A DNA stretch of 64,000 bases. Source: Halomonas sp. (GTDB lineage: Bacteria > Pseudomonadota > Gammaproteobacteria > Pseudomonadales > Halomonadaceae). The translations under genes and the position numbers were made by a program. The notes beneath the pieces were generated by a model. The model worked only from the letters and a program-made list of their open reading frames with translations. It was not told the origin of the DNA and did not search any database. The stretch lies in NCBI RefSeq assembly GCF_017983445.1, contig NZ_JAGOBJ010000001.1, forward strand, positions 499,632 to 563,631. The letters are read 5' to 3'. This document shows positions 20,952-29,723 of the stretch, one piece after another. Numbering within the stretch: position 1 is the stretch's first letter; each line of letters begins with the position of its first letter.

Positions 20952-22336
20952 ACGAGCTTATCTCCAATCAGCCAGTCAATGGCGGCATCCATTCGGATAT
21001 GGGTCAACGCATCTGAAGTGGCGGGCATGGGTCGGAAGCCGGGGAAATCGAATCCCTGATGTTTCCAGAAATCGGCGTTGGGTAAACGGCTCGGTACGTC
21101 GCCGGGGTAAACCAGCGCCTCTTCGCCCTCAAGCGTTGTGCCGCGCAGTGCGGCGGAGCGTTTACCATCGTGGAGCACTTCGCGCGCCTCGGTGGCGCGG
21201 ATGGCAGCGATCGAGAGCGCTTTTACCGGCACGTTGGCAAAGCGCAGGTCTTTAAGCGGCTCGGCCAAGAGCGTTTCAAGTAGCTGAACCACATTGCCAT
21301 GTTGATCCGGAGTGACATGGTCTGCTTTCGTGGCCGCAATTGCCAAGCGGTCTATTTTAGGCGCAAACAGCCGCGACAGCAGGCTGCGTTTGCCGTAATC
21401 AAAGCTTTGCATCAGCTGGCGCAGCGCGCGGGATAGATCCTCAAACCGTTCGGGCCCGGCATTGAGCGCGCCAAGCACATCGACCAGCACAATCTGGCGG
21501 TCAAAGCGACGAAAGTGATCCCGGTAGAAAGGCCGTACCACCTGCTGCTGATAGTAGCGAAAGCGCGCTGCTAGCGTGGCATAAAGGCTGCTGTCAGGCA
21601 GGGTGTCGAGCATCTCTTTGGGCGTATCAAGATGAGGCAGCGGGAAAAACTGCAGCACCGGCGCCCCATCAAGCTCCCCGGGGAGTAAAAAGCGCCCTGG
21701 CTGAAGGTCTGAAAAGCCCGCCTGCTTGGCACGGCGAAGCCCCTGGGCGTAGGCCTCAGCCAAGTGGGCCAGCTGCGCTTCATCGGCTTCAGACGTCGGG
21801 TCCAGCGTTTTAACGGCGTCCAGCCATTCACTAAACAGGGCGCGCCGCTGTTCGCCTTCAAGCAAAGGCTGGGCATGGCACCAGCTGTAAAAATCGTGCT
21901 GAAGAAGCGGCAGATCAAGCAGCCATTCGCCGGGGTAGTCGAACAAATCCAGCGTTAAGTGGGCTATATCCGGTGCAAACCAGCCGGTTTGGGCCGGGCG
22001 GTAGCGCAGCTGCAGGCGCAGCTCGCTGATGCCGCGCGTAGGTTCCGGCCAGCGCGGCGGCGTATCGCGCAGCGCCGCCATACCGGGGTCATAGGGAAAG
22101 CGCGGGATGCCCAAGTCCGGTTGATTAAGCCGCTGAGCGCCCAGTAAGCGGCCTTCACGGGCCGCGGGCAAAAGATCCAGCTGCGCCTCCACACCCGCGT
22201 GGCGCAACTGGTTCACCAGCGAGGTTAAAAACGCTGTTTTACCCGCTTGTGATAGCCCCGTTACCGCTAAGCGCAGCTGACGATCCCGGCCTCGCTCCAG
22301 TAGATTACTCAGTTCGCGGCTTAACGGCTGGCGCAT
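20948..22336 (-). CDS. ycjX: YcjX-family GTPase-like protein
   Basis: A 462-residue protein of the DUF463 family, equal in length to E. coli YcjX. The nucleotide-binding P-loop is 'LAVTGLSQAGKTAFLTSL' near residue 35. 'LDLFDYPGEWLLDLPLL' and 'IVLVDVLGALNAG' are family blocks, and 'LAIAATKADHV' resembles the NKxD guanine-specificity motif. The start at 22336 follows AGGGAA; the frame stays open far upstream, but that extension is low in similarity and overlaps the gap to the mutarotase gene. It forms an overlapping pair with ycjF and is thought to act in envelope stress. Confidence 0.9.
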   Translation of the reverse strand: MRQPLSRELSNLLERGRDRQLRLAVTGLSQAGKTAFLTSLVNQLRHAGVEAQLDLLPAAREGRLLGAQRLNQPDLGIPRFPYDPGMAALRDTPPRWPEPTRGISELRLQLRYRPAQTGWFAPDIAHLTLDLFDYPGEWLLDLPLLQHDFYSWCHAQPLLEGEQRRALFSEWLDAVKTLDPTSEADEAQLAHLAEAYAQGLRRAKQAGFSDLQPGRFLLPGELDGAPVLQFFPLPHLDTPKEMLDTLPDSSLYATLAARFRYYQQQVVRPFYRDHFRRFDRQIVLVDVLGALNAGPERFEDLSRALRQLMQSFDYGKRSLLSRLFAPKIDRLAIAATKADHVTPDQHGNVVQLLETLLAEPLKDLRFANVPVKALSIAAIRATEAREVLHDGKRSAALRGTTLEGEEALVYPGDVPSRLPNADFWKHQGFDFPGFRPMPATSDALTHIRMDAAIDWLIGDKLV

Positions 22337-22418
22337 CTGGCATTCCCTTTGTCTGATTATTAAGCCGTAAAGTGGCTTGCCTAGTGAACAGCATAGCGAA
22401 GGGTTAATGAACCGTGCA

Positions 22419-23288
22419 TTAACCGCGACTAAGCGTTGTCCCCAACAGGTGCTGCGCGCCAGGTACCAGCCATACCGGGTCAAGGCGCGTATTGGCTGAC
22501 TCGATACACACAAAATGGCGTGCCGCATCGGCTGGCGTGTCGCTGGGTAGTTCGGTATTCGGGTGCCATACGACCGTTGAGTCGCTTGACTGCTTGGCAA
22601 CGCGCAGGCTACGTACGCCATCTTTAAGCGTCACTGCTTCATTACTATGATAAATCCGGTCGATGGCGCCGTGTATGGCAAGCGTACCTTGCTGTTCGGA
22701 TTCGGCAAAGTCACGCAGTTTATCTAGGTAGCGTGCTCCCGCCAGCCCCTCCAGTCGACAGTCATGAATGTCGTTAACGGCTAAATAGGTGTGCAGCGCA
22801 CCGCTGGTTTTTACCGGTGCATCGCCGATGTTTTCACTGATCAGCTCAACGTTCAGGCGCTGGGCGTTCGCCTGAATGACCACGCGTGCGGTGAGCTGGC
22901 TGTGTAAGGCTTGCACCGGGGAAAGGTGTACTTCGATGCCCTCCGCGTGCTCGTCAACCGCATCGAGGCGCCACGCAGCCTGGCGGGCCAGGCCGTGGAA
23001 CGGGCCGTTACGCTCAGGGCTTTCATCAGCATAACGCTCGTCGGCAAACCAGGGCCAGCAGAGTGGGATACCCCCACGTATCACATCGGGCAAGGGCTGC
23101 GATGTCGGGGTTACCCACAGCCAGCCGCTGTCGTTCGCTGGACGAAAATGCAGCACCTGAGCGCCTTGCAGGCTGATCGCAAGCTCACCCCAGGGCATAT
23201 TGAAAAGCGCTACGTCACGCCCTTCCCAGTTAGCCGTTTGCTGGCCTTCTACTTGGGCAATGAGGTTAACAAGAGAATCAGGGGTCAT
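22419..23288 (-). CDS. D-hexose-6-phosphate mutarotase (YeaD family)
   Basis: A 289-residue protein of the aldose 1-epimerase superfamily, YeaD/YMR099c branch, which interconverts anomers of hexose 6-phosphates. 'GGIPLCWPWFADERYADESPERNGPFHGLAR' spans the first active-site His region. 'LHTYLAVNDIHDCRLEGLAG' carries the catalytic His, and 'TVVWHPNTEL' and 'FVCIESANTRLDPV' hold the late His and Glu. All key positions appear intact. The ATG at 23288 follows a weak AAGGAACG site. Just upstream lies a 15-base tandem duplication. It is separated from ycjX by 82 bases. Confidence 0.87.
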   Translation of the reverse strand: MTPDSLVNLIAQVEGQQTANWEGRDVALFNMPWGELAISLQGAQVLHFRPANDSGWLWVTPTSQPLPDVIRGGIPLCWPWFADERYADESPERNGPFHGLARQAAWRLDAVDEHAEGIEVHLSPVQALHSQLTARVVIQANAQRLNVELISENIGDAPVKTSGALHTYLAVNDIHDCRLEGLAGARYLDKLRDFAESEQQGTLAIHGAIDRIYHSNEAVTLKDGVRSLRVAKQSSDSTVVWHPNTELPSDTPADAARHFVCIESANTRLDPVWLVPGAQHLLGTTLSRG

Positions 23289-23299
23289 CGACGTTCCTT

Positions 23300-23329
23300 A
23301 AAAGAGTTTGCATCAAAAGGGTTTGCATC
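23300..23329. repeat. 15-bp direct tandem duplication
   Basis: Two adjacent 15-base units, 23300-23314 and 23315-23329, share AAAAG-GGTTTGCATC with one difference (A/G at the sixth base). A third partial unit (AAAG) follows. It lies 12 bases upstream of the mutarotase start and between divergent genes. Confidence 0.85.
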
Positions 23330-23432
23330 AAAGTAGGCAGAATTGTCGCGCTGTGTGCTATGGTAGGACAAGCAAGACTTGTAGGTAAAACACGTACGTA
23401 AAACCCTGGCAAGTGGATATCAAGGAGGCACT

Positions 23433-23675
23433 ATGGGCTTTATTGCTTGGTTAATCATTGGTGGTTTAGCTGGCTGGATTGCTGGCAACATCATGCGCGG
23501 CGGCGGTTTCGGCATTCTAGGTAACATCGGCGTAGGTATTGTCGGTGCTGTGCTCGGTGGCTTCATGTTCAGTTTGTTAGGTCTGCAGGCGGGCGGTTTT
23601 ATTGGCTCACTGGTCACCGCGACGGTAGGGGCGGTAGTGCTGCTCTGGGTTATTAGTAAGGTTAGAAAAGCTTAG
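23433..23675 (+). CDS. GlsB/YeaQ/YmgE-family small membrane protein
   Basis: An 80-residue protein made of three hydrophobic segments linked by Gly-rich turns ('MGFIAWLIIGGLAGWIAGNI', 'GILGNIGVGIVGAVLGGFMF', 'GSLVTATVGAVVLLWVISKV') with a basic tail. This is the transglycosylase-associated protein family, seen in many bacteria as stress-induced inner-membrane proteins; their biochemical role is unclear despite the name. AAGGAGG lies 7 bases before the ATG. A hairpin follows the stop, so it is probably monocistronic. Confidence 0.9.
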   Translation: MGFIAWLIIGGLAGWIAGNIMRGGGFGILGNIGVGIVGAVLGGFMFSLLGLQAGGFIGSLVTATVGAVVLLWVISKVRKA

Positions 23676-23700
23676 CATCGACTAGCTTACATGGTTATTG

Positions 23701-23732
23701 CTGCCCGGCCCTGTGCCGGGCAGCGTCGTTTT
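23701..23732 (+). terminator. Terminator after the GlsB-type gene
   Basis: CTGCCCGGC (23701-23709) pairs with GCCGGGCAG (23715-23723) around a CCTGT loop. CGTCGTTTT follows, so the T-run is short. Confidence 0.65.
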
Positions 23733-23735
23733 GGG

Positions 23736-23780
23736 CCAATAGGTTTTAGACCAATAGGTTTTACGACAATAGATAGGTTT
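23736..23780. repeat. 15-bp tandem repeat, three units
   Basis: Units start at 23736, 23751 and 23766. The first two share CCAATAGGTTTTA and differ in the last two bases; the third (ACAATAGATAGGTTT) is degenerate. The array sits between the terminator of the GlsB-type gene and the DUF1266-type gene at 23868. Confidence 0.8.
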
Positions 23781-23867
23781 AGCTATCGGTCTTGGTACCA
23801 CTTTCCGTTACACTAAGGCGCTTTGCTCTAGCGCATTGCTGGTAGATTTTTGCTTTCGAGGTGTCTC

Positions 23868-26333
23868 TTGGTCGACGCGTTAAACGCCTGGTGGGCCCAA
23901 CAGTTGGTGCTCTGTGATTGGGCATTTACTCCGCATCCGCTCTCGGTGGATACGCAAGCGGCAGAGCAGCGCTTGCTGCAATTGGGGATTACCAGCCGTA
24001 ATGAGCTGGCGGAACAGCTCTTTCATGCGTTAGGCGCCTCGACAGGGCAAGCCGACCGCTTGCTGGGTGCGTTGGAATGGTCGGCGCTTGCCGGAGCGGC
24101 AGGCTGGCTTGAGGCCGAACAGGCAAGAACGTGGGCGCACCATGTCATTCGCCGCATTACCGCTGACTACAGCGATTTACGCGCCTGGCTTTCAGAGCTA
24201 CGCCGTGTACTGGGGGCCAAAGGGTGGGAAATAGGCGCTGACGACCGTTTTATCGATGCCTGTCAGGCGCTTTCTTCACTCGAAAACGAAGGTGAAGGTA
24301 TCACCTGGGAAATGCTTGAGCAGGCGCTGGCACAGCTGTCGGCGCCGGCCTCGGTATGGCCTACGGCACCTGAAGCCCAGGTATGGCGCTTAGGCGCGCT
24401 GTTTCGTCCGGTGATCAGCTATCCGGCAAGCCAGACTGACTGGCCGGACGCCGACCAATGGCTTGAGCGCATTTGGCAGATCAACGACCGTGAGCAGCTG
24501 TTGGAAGTAGCGCTATGGCTGAGCGCGCAGGGTGAACGTCAGCGCTGGGACATTGAAGCCCGTGAGCTGCTGGCGATGGATAATGCCCAGCGTCTTGCCT
24601 GGCAGCACGATGAAATCGAAGACTCGCCCTATGCCGCCGTACTCAATGCGTTTGTAAGCCAGGGCGAGCCGCTCGAATGGGCCGCGTGGGATTGGCTGCG
24701 GCTAGTGGAAATTGCCTGGGCGGGCGCCTGCTGCGGCTGGTTAACCCAGGCCGAAGCGGATGATCTGGCGTGCCACGCGGCAGATCTTATCAGTCACCGC
24801 TACCATGACTGGCACGCCATACTGAAAGCCTATATGCGCGGGCAGAGCCTCTTTGAAGGTGTTGATCGGCGTAATATGACGCCCAATGCACATCACGTGC
24901 TGCTGATCAACGCCCCGCATAGCCCATGGAAGCGGCCACCCACGACGCTGCTTAACGACTCGACTCGCCAAGCCTCTCAGCAGCGCATTAAGCAGTGGCG
25001 CAATACGCCGCATCACTGGCTGTTGGCGCTTGCTGGAGTACGCGAACCCGACGTCATGCTGCGCCAGCTAAATCCAGGCGCCCCTATCGATGAGCAGCGC
25101 CGCGCTGACGCTGCCCTTTATCTGCAGGAATCGCTTAGCCTGCATGCCGATGAAGGACCGCAGGTATTGGCCCGCTATTGGCTGCCTGCTCAGGCCCACC
25201 ACCTTAATCAATTGGCGGCCGATGCGGTGCATAGCGTATGGCCACCTTCGCAAACCCTGTTTGGCCAGCCCACGCCAGATGAGCTGAAGCAGCGTAATGC
25301 TGTAAAAGGCGTTAGCCGCCATGCGGCGACCATTCATATGGCGGAAAAATTCGCCTTTTACCTGCACATGGCTCTGGATAGCGATCTGTTTGAACGCGAG
25401 CCGCTGTTGGCTTACGCCAGCGCGCTGCGCAGCTGCCTGTGCCGCTTTTACCCCAATCCCAAGCGGCTGCTGGAAGCTTGGTTTGCTTGGGAAAGCTGCC
25501 TGCCCGAGCCTGAACACGACTCGTTGATCAATGAAATCGCCTGGCACCTGGATGATCCGGGCAGCCTGTTTTACTGGCTTGACTGGCAGCATGATGCCTG
25601 GTGTGAGCCGGGTGGACGCCCGACCCTGACGCACTTTACCGCTATGTCGCTGGTCGGGCCGCTTAATAGCGCCGTATGGTGCGAGCCCCAGCTTGAAAGC
25701 CCGCGCGAGTGTGACGATATTCGCGAATGGGTCGAGAGTCATTATCACCTGACCAGCGCCGCCGATATGCAAGAGTTCCTGACGTTTATGCTCGATGCCG
25801 GCGATCGCCAGGAATACCAGATCAACTACGCGCCTTACACGCTGAACCCGGAGCGCCTAAAAGCTGAAATTGCCATTTTAGAGTCGGGTGACTGCGCTGA
25901 AGAGGAGCGTCATCACCTGCTGCGCTTGCGCCGCGTGCAGGCAAACGAAGATAATTGTAATGATGTTGACATGGCCGCGTGGGATATTGCCCAGCTGGTT
26001 GATTTGGCCATTGCTGCCCGGCAGCTGGGCTGGTTGGAACGTCAGGGATTTGCTGAGGTATTGGATCGTGCGTATCAGCTAGCGGCCGATCACTACGCCG
26101 GCTGGCAAGAGTATGCTGCAGGTATGTATGCTGGGTTTTCATTTTTTATGGGTGAAACGCCGGAACGCGAGAGTTTTCTAGCGGGATTTCGTCAAGCCAT
26201 GGTGGCCTGGGTTTGTGGGGCACCGATTCTTGCCGGGCCCTGGGCCAGCCTCGATTTCCCGGGCAATAAGCCGCGCCATTTTGCGCCATTACACATTGAC
26301 ACCTTGCCGGGTGATCAGCGAACACTACATTGA
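23868..26333 (+). CDS. Large DUF1266-type protein with repeated module
   Basis: An 821-residue acidic, Trp-rich protein without signal peptide or membrane helix, so probably cytoplasmic. The C-terminal 110 residues ('AAWDIAQLVDLAIAARQLGW' through 'ADHYAGWQEYAAGMYAGFSFF') match the pattern of DUF1266. A second copy lies near residues 270-330 ('AAWDWLRLVEIAWAGACCGW', then 'YHDWHAILKAYMRGQSLFEG'), aligning without gaps, and a weaker third near 80-130. No catalytic motif is recognised. The start is TTG 23868, chosen because GAGG lies 6 bases before it; TTG 23850 is in frame too. DUF1266 proteins have no established function. The gene appears alone on its transcript. Confidence 0.8.
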   Translation: MVDALNAWWAQQLVLCDWAFTPHPLSVDTQAAEQRLLQLGITSRNELAEQLFHALGASTGQADRLLGALEWSALAGAAGWLEAEQARTWAHHVIRRITADYSDLRAWLSELRRVLGAKGWEIGADDRFIDACQALSSLENEGEGITWEMLEQALAQLSAPASVWPTAPEAQVWRLGALFRPVISYPASQTDWPDADQWLERIWQINDREQLLEVALWLSAQGERQRWDIEARELLAMDNAQRLAWQHDEIEDSPYAAVLNAFVSQGEPLEWAAWDWLRLVEIAWAGACCGWLTQAEADDLACHAADLISHRYHDWHAILKAYMRGQSLFEGVDRRNMTPNAHHVLLINAPHSPWKRPPTTLLNDSTRQASQQRIKQWRNTPHHWLLALAGVREPDVMLRQLNPGAPIDEQRRADAALYLQESLSLHADEGPQVLARYWLPAQAHHLNQLAADAVHSVWPPSQTLFGQPTPDELKQRNAVKGVSRHAATIHMAEKFAFYLHMALDSDLFEREPLLAYASALRSCLCRFYPNPKRLLEAWFAWESCLPEPEHDSLINEIAWHLDDPGSLFYWLDWQHDAWCEPGGRPTLTHFTAMSLVGPLNSAVWCEPQLESPRECDDIREWVESHYHLTSAADMQEFLTFMLDAGDRQEYQINYAPYTLNPERLKAEIAILESGDCAEEERHHLLRLRRVQANEDNCNDVDMAAWDIAQLVDLAIAARQLGWLERQGFAEVLDRAYQLAADHYAGWQEYAAGMYAGFSFFMGETPERESFLAGFRQAMVAWVCGAPILAGPWASLDFPGNKPRHFAPLHIDTLPGDQRTLH

Positions 26334-26418
26334 GGCTCGCCAACCATGTACGACCTAGCTTATAGTCTACCGCGTGTTATTACTTATACCCTTTCCATAA
26401 TAGTACGAGGTTAATCGC

Positions 26419-27051
26419 ATGGTTGCGTTGCCACACCCCGCTGTGACCGCTGTCCGTGTTGTAAGTGTTTGTGTTGTCGTTGCTTATCTTTCTGGTTGTG
26501 CAGGCTCTTCACGTCAATCCATTGAGCCCCCTGAAGATTACTTCGCGATGACACTGCCAGGGATGACAAAAGGTTCTACCCCACAAATGTCACCCATTAA
26601 TAATTCTGTTGCACAGTTACGTAGTTTTCAGACACCTCCACCTACGTTTGTACGCCAAGCGCTAATGGAGCAACACCAGCGATGGGCCGGGACGCCTTAC
26701 CGCATCGGTGGGACTTCAGCGGGAGGCATCGACTGTTCAGCGTTGGTACGCAATGTTTTTCGCGATACGTTTGGTCTAGAATTACCCCGTTCGACTTACG
26801 ATCAGGTACATGAGGGACGCTCGATCGACCGCCAAGAGCTGCAGGCGGGCGATCTGGTGTTCTTCCGTCCCCCCGGCAACAACCATGTGGGGATTTATGT
26901 AGGCGATGGTTACTTTTTACATGCGTCTACATCGCAAGGGGTGATTATTTCCAGTCTGGATAACAGTTACTGGCAGCGTTATTACTGGCAGTCACGGCGA
27001 GCACTGGAGCCAACCAATCTGGCTTATCTGGGCAGTAACTTTACGCCGTGA
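26419..27051 (+). CDS. NlpC/P60-family lipoprotein (cell-wall endopeptidase)
   Basis: A 210-residue secreted lipoprotein. A signal peptide ends in the lipobox LSGC (Cys27), followed by a linker rich in Ser, Pro and Thr to about residue 75. The papain-like NlpC/P60 domain has Cys106 in 'GGIDCSALVRNVF', His156 in 'NNHVGIYVGDGYFLHAST' and a third polar position at His168, the Cys-His-His triad of gamma-D-glutamyl-diaminopimelate endopeptidases such as Spr/MepS and NlpC. The residue after the lipid Cys is Ala, so it should be sorted to the outer membrane. It lies 36 bases before the MFS gene. Cleavage specificity is an inference. Confidence 0.9.
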   Translation: MVALPHPAVTAVRVVSVCVVVAYLSGCAGSSRQSIEPPEDYFAMTLPGMTKGSTPQMSPINNSVAQLRSFQTPPPTFVRQALMEQHQRWAGTPYRIGGTSAGGIDCSALVRNVFRDTFGLELPRSTYDQVHEGRSIDRQELQAGDLVFFRPPGNNHVGIYVGDGYFLHASTSQGVIISSLDNSYWQRYYWQSRRALEPTNLAYLGSNFTP

Positions 27052-27087
27052 GGTTGGTTGATCACGCTGCTTACGCTTAGGGATGGC

Positions 27088-28275
27088 ATGATTGCAGATA
27101 AAACACCGGCTTGGTGGCGAGCAACGATGGCCCTATGTTTAGGGTCATTTCTTGTTTTTATTAACCTGTACGTTCCCCAGCCATTACTGCCTGAGCTTAA
27201 AACCGCCTACGAGGTATCGACGCTAGGCGTTAGCCTGTTGATGTCGGTCGCTACCTTGTCGCTGGCGTTTGCCCTTTTAGTGTTTGGGCCGCTTTCCGAT
27301 GCGATAGGCCGTGAAGGTATTATGCGAATTACGCTGCTGCTGGCCGGTGGCTGTTCGCTGCTTTTGGCATTTGCACCGAACTTTGAAAGCCTGCTTGCGC
27401 TGCGCCTGATTCAGGGGTTTGTCCTGGGCGGTTTGCCCGCCGTTGCGATTGCCTGGATGGGCGACGCCTTTGAGAAACCCGCGCTGCTCAGTGCGGTGGG
27501 GCTGTATATTGGCGCCAATACCTTGGGCGGCATTAGTGGGCGGATTGTCGGTGGTGCAGCGGCAGAAGTGGGCGGGTCTTCCGCTGCGTTTATTGCGGTA
27601 GGGGCGATGACCCTGGTGGGCTGCGCTATTTTCTGGCGCCTGCTGCCCAATAGTCGTGCGTTTACTCCCAAGCGGTTTCAACTGCGCCGTGCCCTGACCG
27701 ATATAGCCGGGCATCTGCGCACCCCAGTGTTGCTCGCCGCCTATTGCCTGGGTGGCATCAACTTCCTGATTTTTATCAATCAATATAGCTATATCACTTT
27801 TCGCCTGGCTGTCGAGCCGTACCAGTTGGCTGCCAGTGGGCTAGGGCTGATTTTCTTAACCTACCTGGGCGGTACATTTGCGTCGACCATTTCAGGGCGC
27901 TTGGCTCAGCGTTATTCCCCCGCTAGCTGCATGATGGCTGGCGTGGTGATTTTAATGCTAGGTACCGCCGTTACCCTGAATGATTCGCTGGTGCTGATTA
28001 TTCTAGGCCTCACTATAAACGCGTTTGGGTTTTTCCTGGCTCACTCACTTGCCTCCAGCTGGGTGGGCCGTTACGCCCAGGGGGCGCGAGGCAGCGCTTC
28101 GGCTCTGTATCTGGTGTTTTACTATGTGGGTGCAAGCCTAGGCGGTTTCTGGCTGGAGCCTTTCTGGCAGGGCGCCGGTTGGACAGGCATCGCGTGGGGG
28201 TCGTGGATACTGCTAAGCGTCACCCTGATGATTACGCTGGGTATGCGCCGCTTCGAGCGCCGCTGCAGACTTTGA
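27088..28275 (+). CDS. MFS transporter, YnfM-like
   Basis: A 395-residue major-facilitator protein with 12 predicted membrane helices. 'VPQPLLPELKTAYEVS' in helix 1 and 'FGPLSDAIGREGIMR' (the loop 2-3 motif GxLsDxxGRr) are typical of the DHA1 drug/sugar efflux branch, close to E. coli YnfM by the 'INLYVPQPLLPEL' pattern. The substrate is unknown. The start ATG 27088 follows TAGGGAT; a TTG at 27058 in frame is an alternative. The gene follows the lipoprotein by 36 bases and may share its message. It converges on the nik operon with only 17 bases between stop codons and no clear terminator. Confidence 0.83.
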   Translation: MIADKTPAWWRATMALCLGSFLVFINLYVPQPLLPELKTAYEVSTLGVSLLMSVATLSLAFALLVFGPLSDAIGREGIMRITLLLAGGCSLLLAFAPNFESLLALRLIQGFVLGGLPAVAIAWMGDAFEKPALLSAVGLYIGANTLGGISGRIVGGAAAEVGGSSAAFIAVGAMTLVGCAIFWRLLPNSRAFTPKRFQLRRALTDIAGHLRTPVLLAAYCLGGINFLIFINQYSYITFRLAVEPYQLAASGLGLIFLTYLGGTFASTISGRLAQRYSPASCMMAGVVILMLGTAVTLNDSLVLIILGLTINAFGFFLAHSLASSWVGRYAQGARGSASALYLVFYYVGASLGGFWLEPFWQGAGWTGIAWGSWILLSVTLMITLGMRRFERRCRL

Positions 28276-28292
28276 ATCCGGTCTTAAATATC

Positions 28293-28907
28293 TCAGCTGA
28301 CCTCTAATTGACCGCTCTTGAGATGATAATGGCGGTTGCAAAGCCGCTTGATCAAGGCTTTATCATGGCTGATGACCAAAACACCAAGCTTTCGCGTTTG
28401 CGCCTCGTCTTTTAACGCTTGCCAAAGCTCTACCTGGGTAATCGGGTCAAGCATCGTTGAGATTTCATCGGCAATCAAATAGCGCACTCCAGGTGCTAAA
28501 GCCCGCAGTACGCAGATACGCTGCAGTTCGCCGCCGGAAAGCGTTCCAGGCAGGCGCTTTAACCAGTCCGGCTTGATGCCGAAAGCACGGCACAGCGTAT
28601 CAGGCGGCGACCACGCCTCGTTCAGCACGCGACCTACTCGCCAACGCGGGTTAACCGCAAGCTCCGGCGATTGGGGCAACCACTGCACCGGCTTTAAGCC
28701 GCGGGCTGGCAGCTTTTCACCATCCACTACAATACGCCCACTGCGGGGTGCATAATAGCCCGCAAGCAACTGGCCGAGCGTGGATTTTCCCGCGCCTGAA
28801 TCGCCGCTGAGCCCCACCCATTCGCCAGCGTTTACACCCATTGAAAGGCTTTTCAACAGCAGTGGCTGTGCCTTGAAAGCAAGGCTTATCTGGCAGGCTT
28901 CAAGCAA
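28293..28907 (-). CDS. nikE: Nickel ABC transporter ATPase (NikE-like), short form
   Basis: A 204-residue ATPase of the dipeptide/nickel importer type. It has Walker A 'GDSGAGKSTLGQLLAG', the signature 'LSGGELQRICVLRALA', Walker B 'YLIADEIST' and a switch His in 'LGVLVISHDK'. It is shorter than E. coli NikE (about 268) because it ends soon after the switch region and lacks the usual C-terminal oligopeptide-transporter tail. The start is a TTG at 28907, behind AAGGAGG with 8 bases of overlap with nikD; upstream in-frame ATG codons lie deep inside nikD. Last gene of the operon. The nickel assignment rests on nikR context. Confidence 0.8.
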   Translation of the reverse strand: MLEACQISLAFKAQPLLLKSLSMGVNAGEWVGLSGDSGAGKSTLGQLLAGYYAPRSGRIVVDGEKLPARGLKPVQWLPQSPELAVNPRWRVGRVLNEAWSPPDTLCRAFGIKPDWLKRLPGTLSGGELQRICVLRALAPGVRYLIADEISTMLDPITQVELWQALKDEAQTRKLGVLVISHDKALIKRLCNRHYHLKSGQLEVS

Positions 28908-29721
28908 CGCTCTCCTCCTTCTTGTGCAGTATTTCTGAAGTGCTAAAGGCATTGTCCGGCAGGGCCTGCCAAAGTGCCTGTGCGTAAGCGCTTTTAAGGG
29001 TTTCACCCATACCGGTAAAGGCGTTGGCGGGGGCTGTTTCAACACTGCGGCCCTGATGCATGATAGTTACGTGATCGGCGATGGGCAGCACATGGCGTAA
29101 ATCGTGGGTAATCAAGATCACCGCCTTGCCTTGATGGGTAAGTGAACGTAGCGCGCTGAGCACTCGATCGCGTTGAGCGGGGTCCAGGCCAACGGTGGGT
29201 TCGTCGGCGATAATAAGAGACGCTTGGCCGACATGAGCCATGGCCGTGAGCACTCGACGCGCCATTCCGCCCGATAGTTCGTGGGGGTAGGCGCGGCCTG
29301 CGCGATCATTAAGCTGGTAGTGGTCCAGCGCTTGCCCGGCGGCCTGCCAGGCGGCCTTTTGGCCAAGACCCGCGCGGTTTGCCGCCCAGCTGACCTGACG
29401 TTGGGTACGTACCAGCGGGTCGAGCGCGTTTAAGGACTGAGGTATTAGCGCAAGATGACGGCCACGCAAGTGCCGCTGGCGCTTGGCATCCAGCAGCATC
29501 TCCTGATAAAAGCACTGGCCGCTTAGCCGCGCATCGGCAGGTAGTAACCCCATGATGGTATGCGCCAGCAGACTTTTACCCGCCCCTGATGCGCCAACTA
29601 CCGCGTGTAGACTGCCCGCCATCGCCCTAAACGAAAGCTGATCCAGGTGCGTTGCAAAGCGGCGCTGCCACCAGCGTGGATAGTAGGGAAGCTCTAGGGT
29701 TAACTGCTCAATGCGTAACAT
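28900..29721 (-). CDS. nikD: Nickel ABC transporter ATPase (NikD-like)
   Basis: A 273-residue nucleotide-binding subunit. Walker A is 'VVGASGAGKSLLAHTIMGLL', the signature is 'LSGGMARRVLTAMA', Walker B is 'LIIADEPTVGLDP', and 'VILITHDLRHVLPIAD' holds the switch His. It would pair with NikE to drive import through NikBC. The ATG at 29721 follows AAAGGAACG. That ribosome site is itself the last unit of a 16-bp tandem array filling the 74-base gap after nikC, an unusual arrangement inside an operon. The open frame extends upstream through the array but has no family resemblance there. Confidence 0.84.
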   Translation of the reverse strand: MLRIEQLTLELPYYPRWWQRRFATHLDQLSFRAMAGSLHAVVGASGAGKSLLAHTIMGLLPADARLSGQCFYQEMLLDAKRQRHLRGRHLALIPQSLNALDPLVRTQRQVSWAANRAGLGQKAAWQAAGQALDHYQLNDRAGRAYPHELSGGMARRVLTAMAHVGQASLIIADEPTVGLDPAQRDRVLSALRSLTHQGKAVILITHDLRHVLPIADHVTIMHQGRSVETAPANAFTGMGETLKSAYAQALWQALPDNAFSTSEILHKKEESVA

Positions 29722-29723
29722 GT

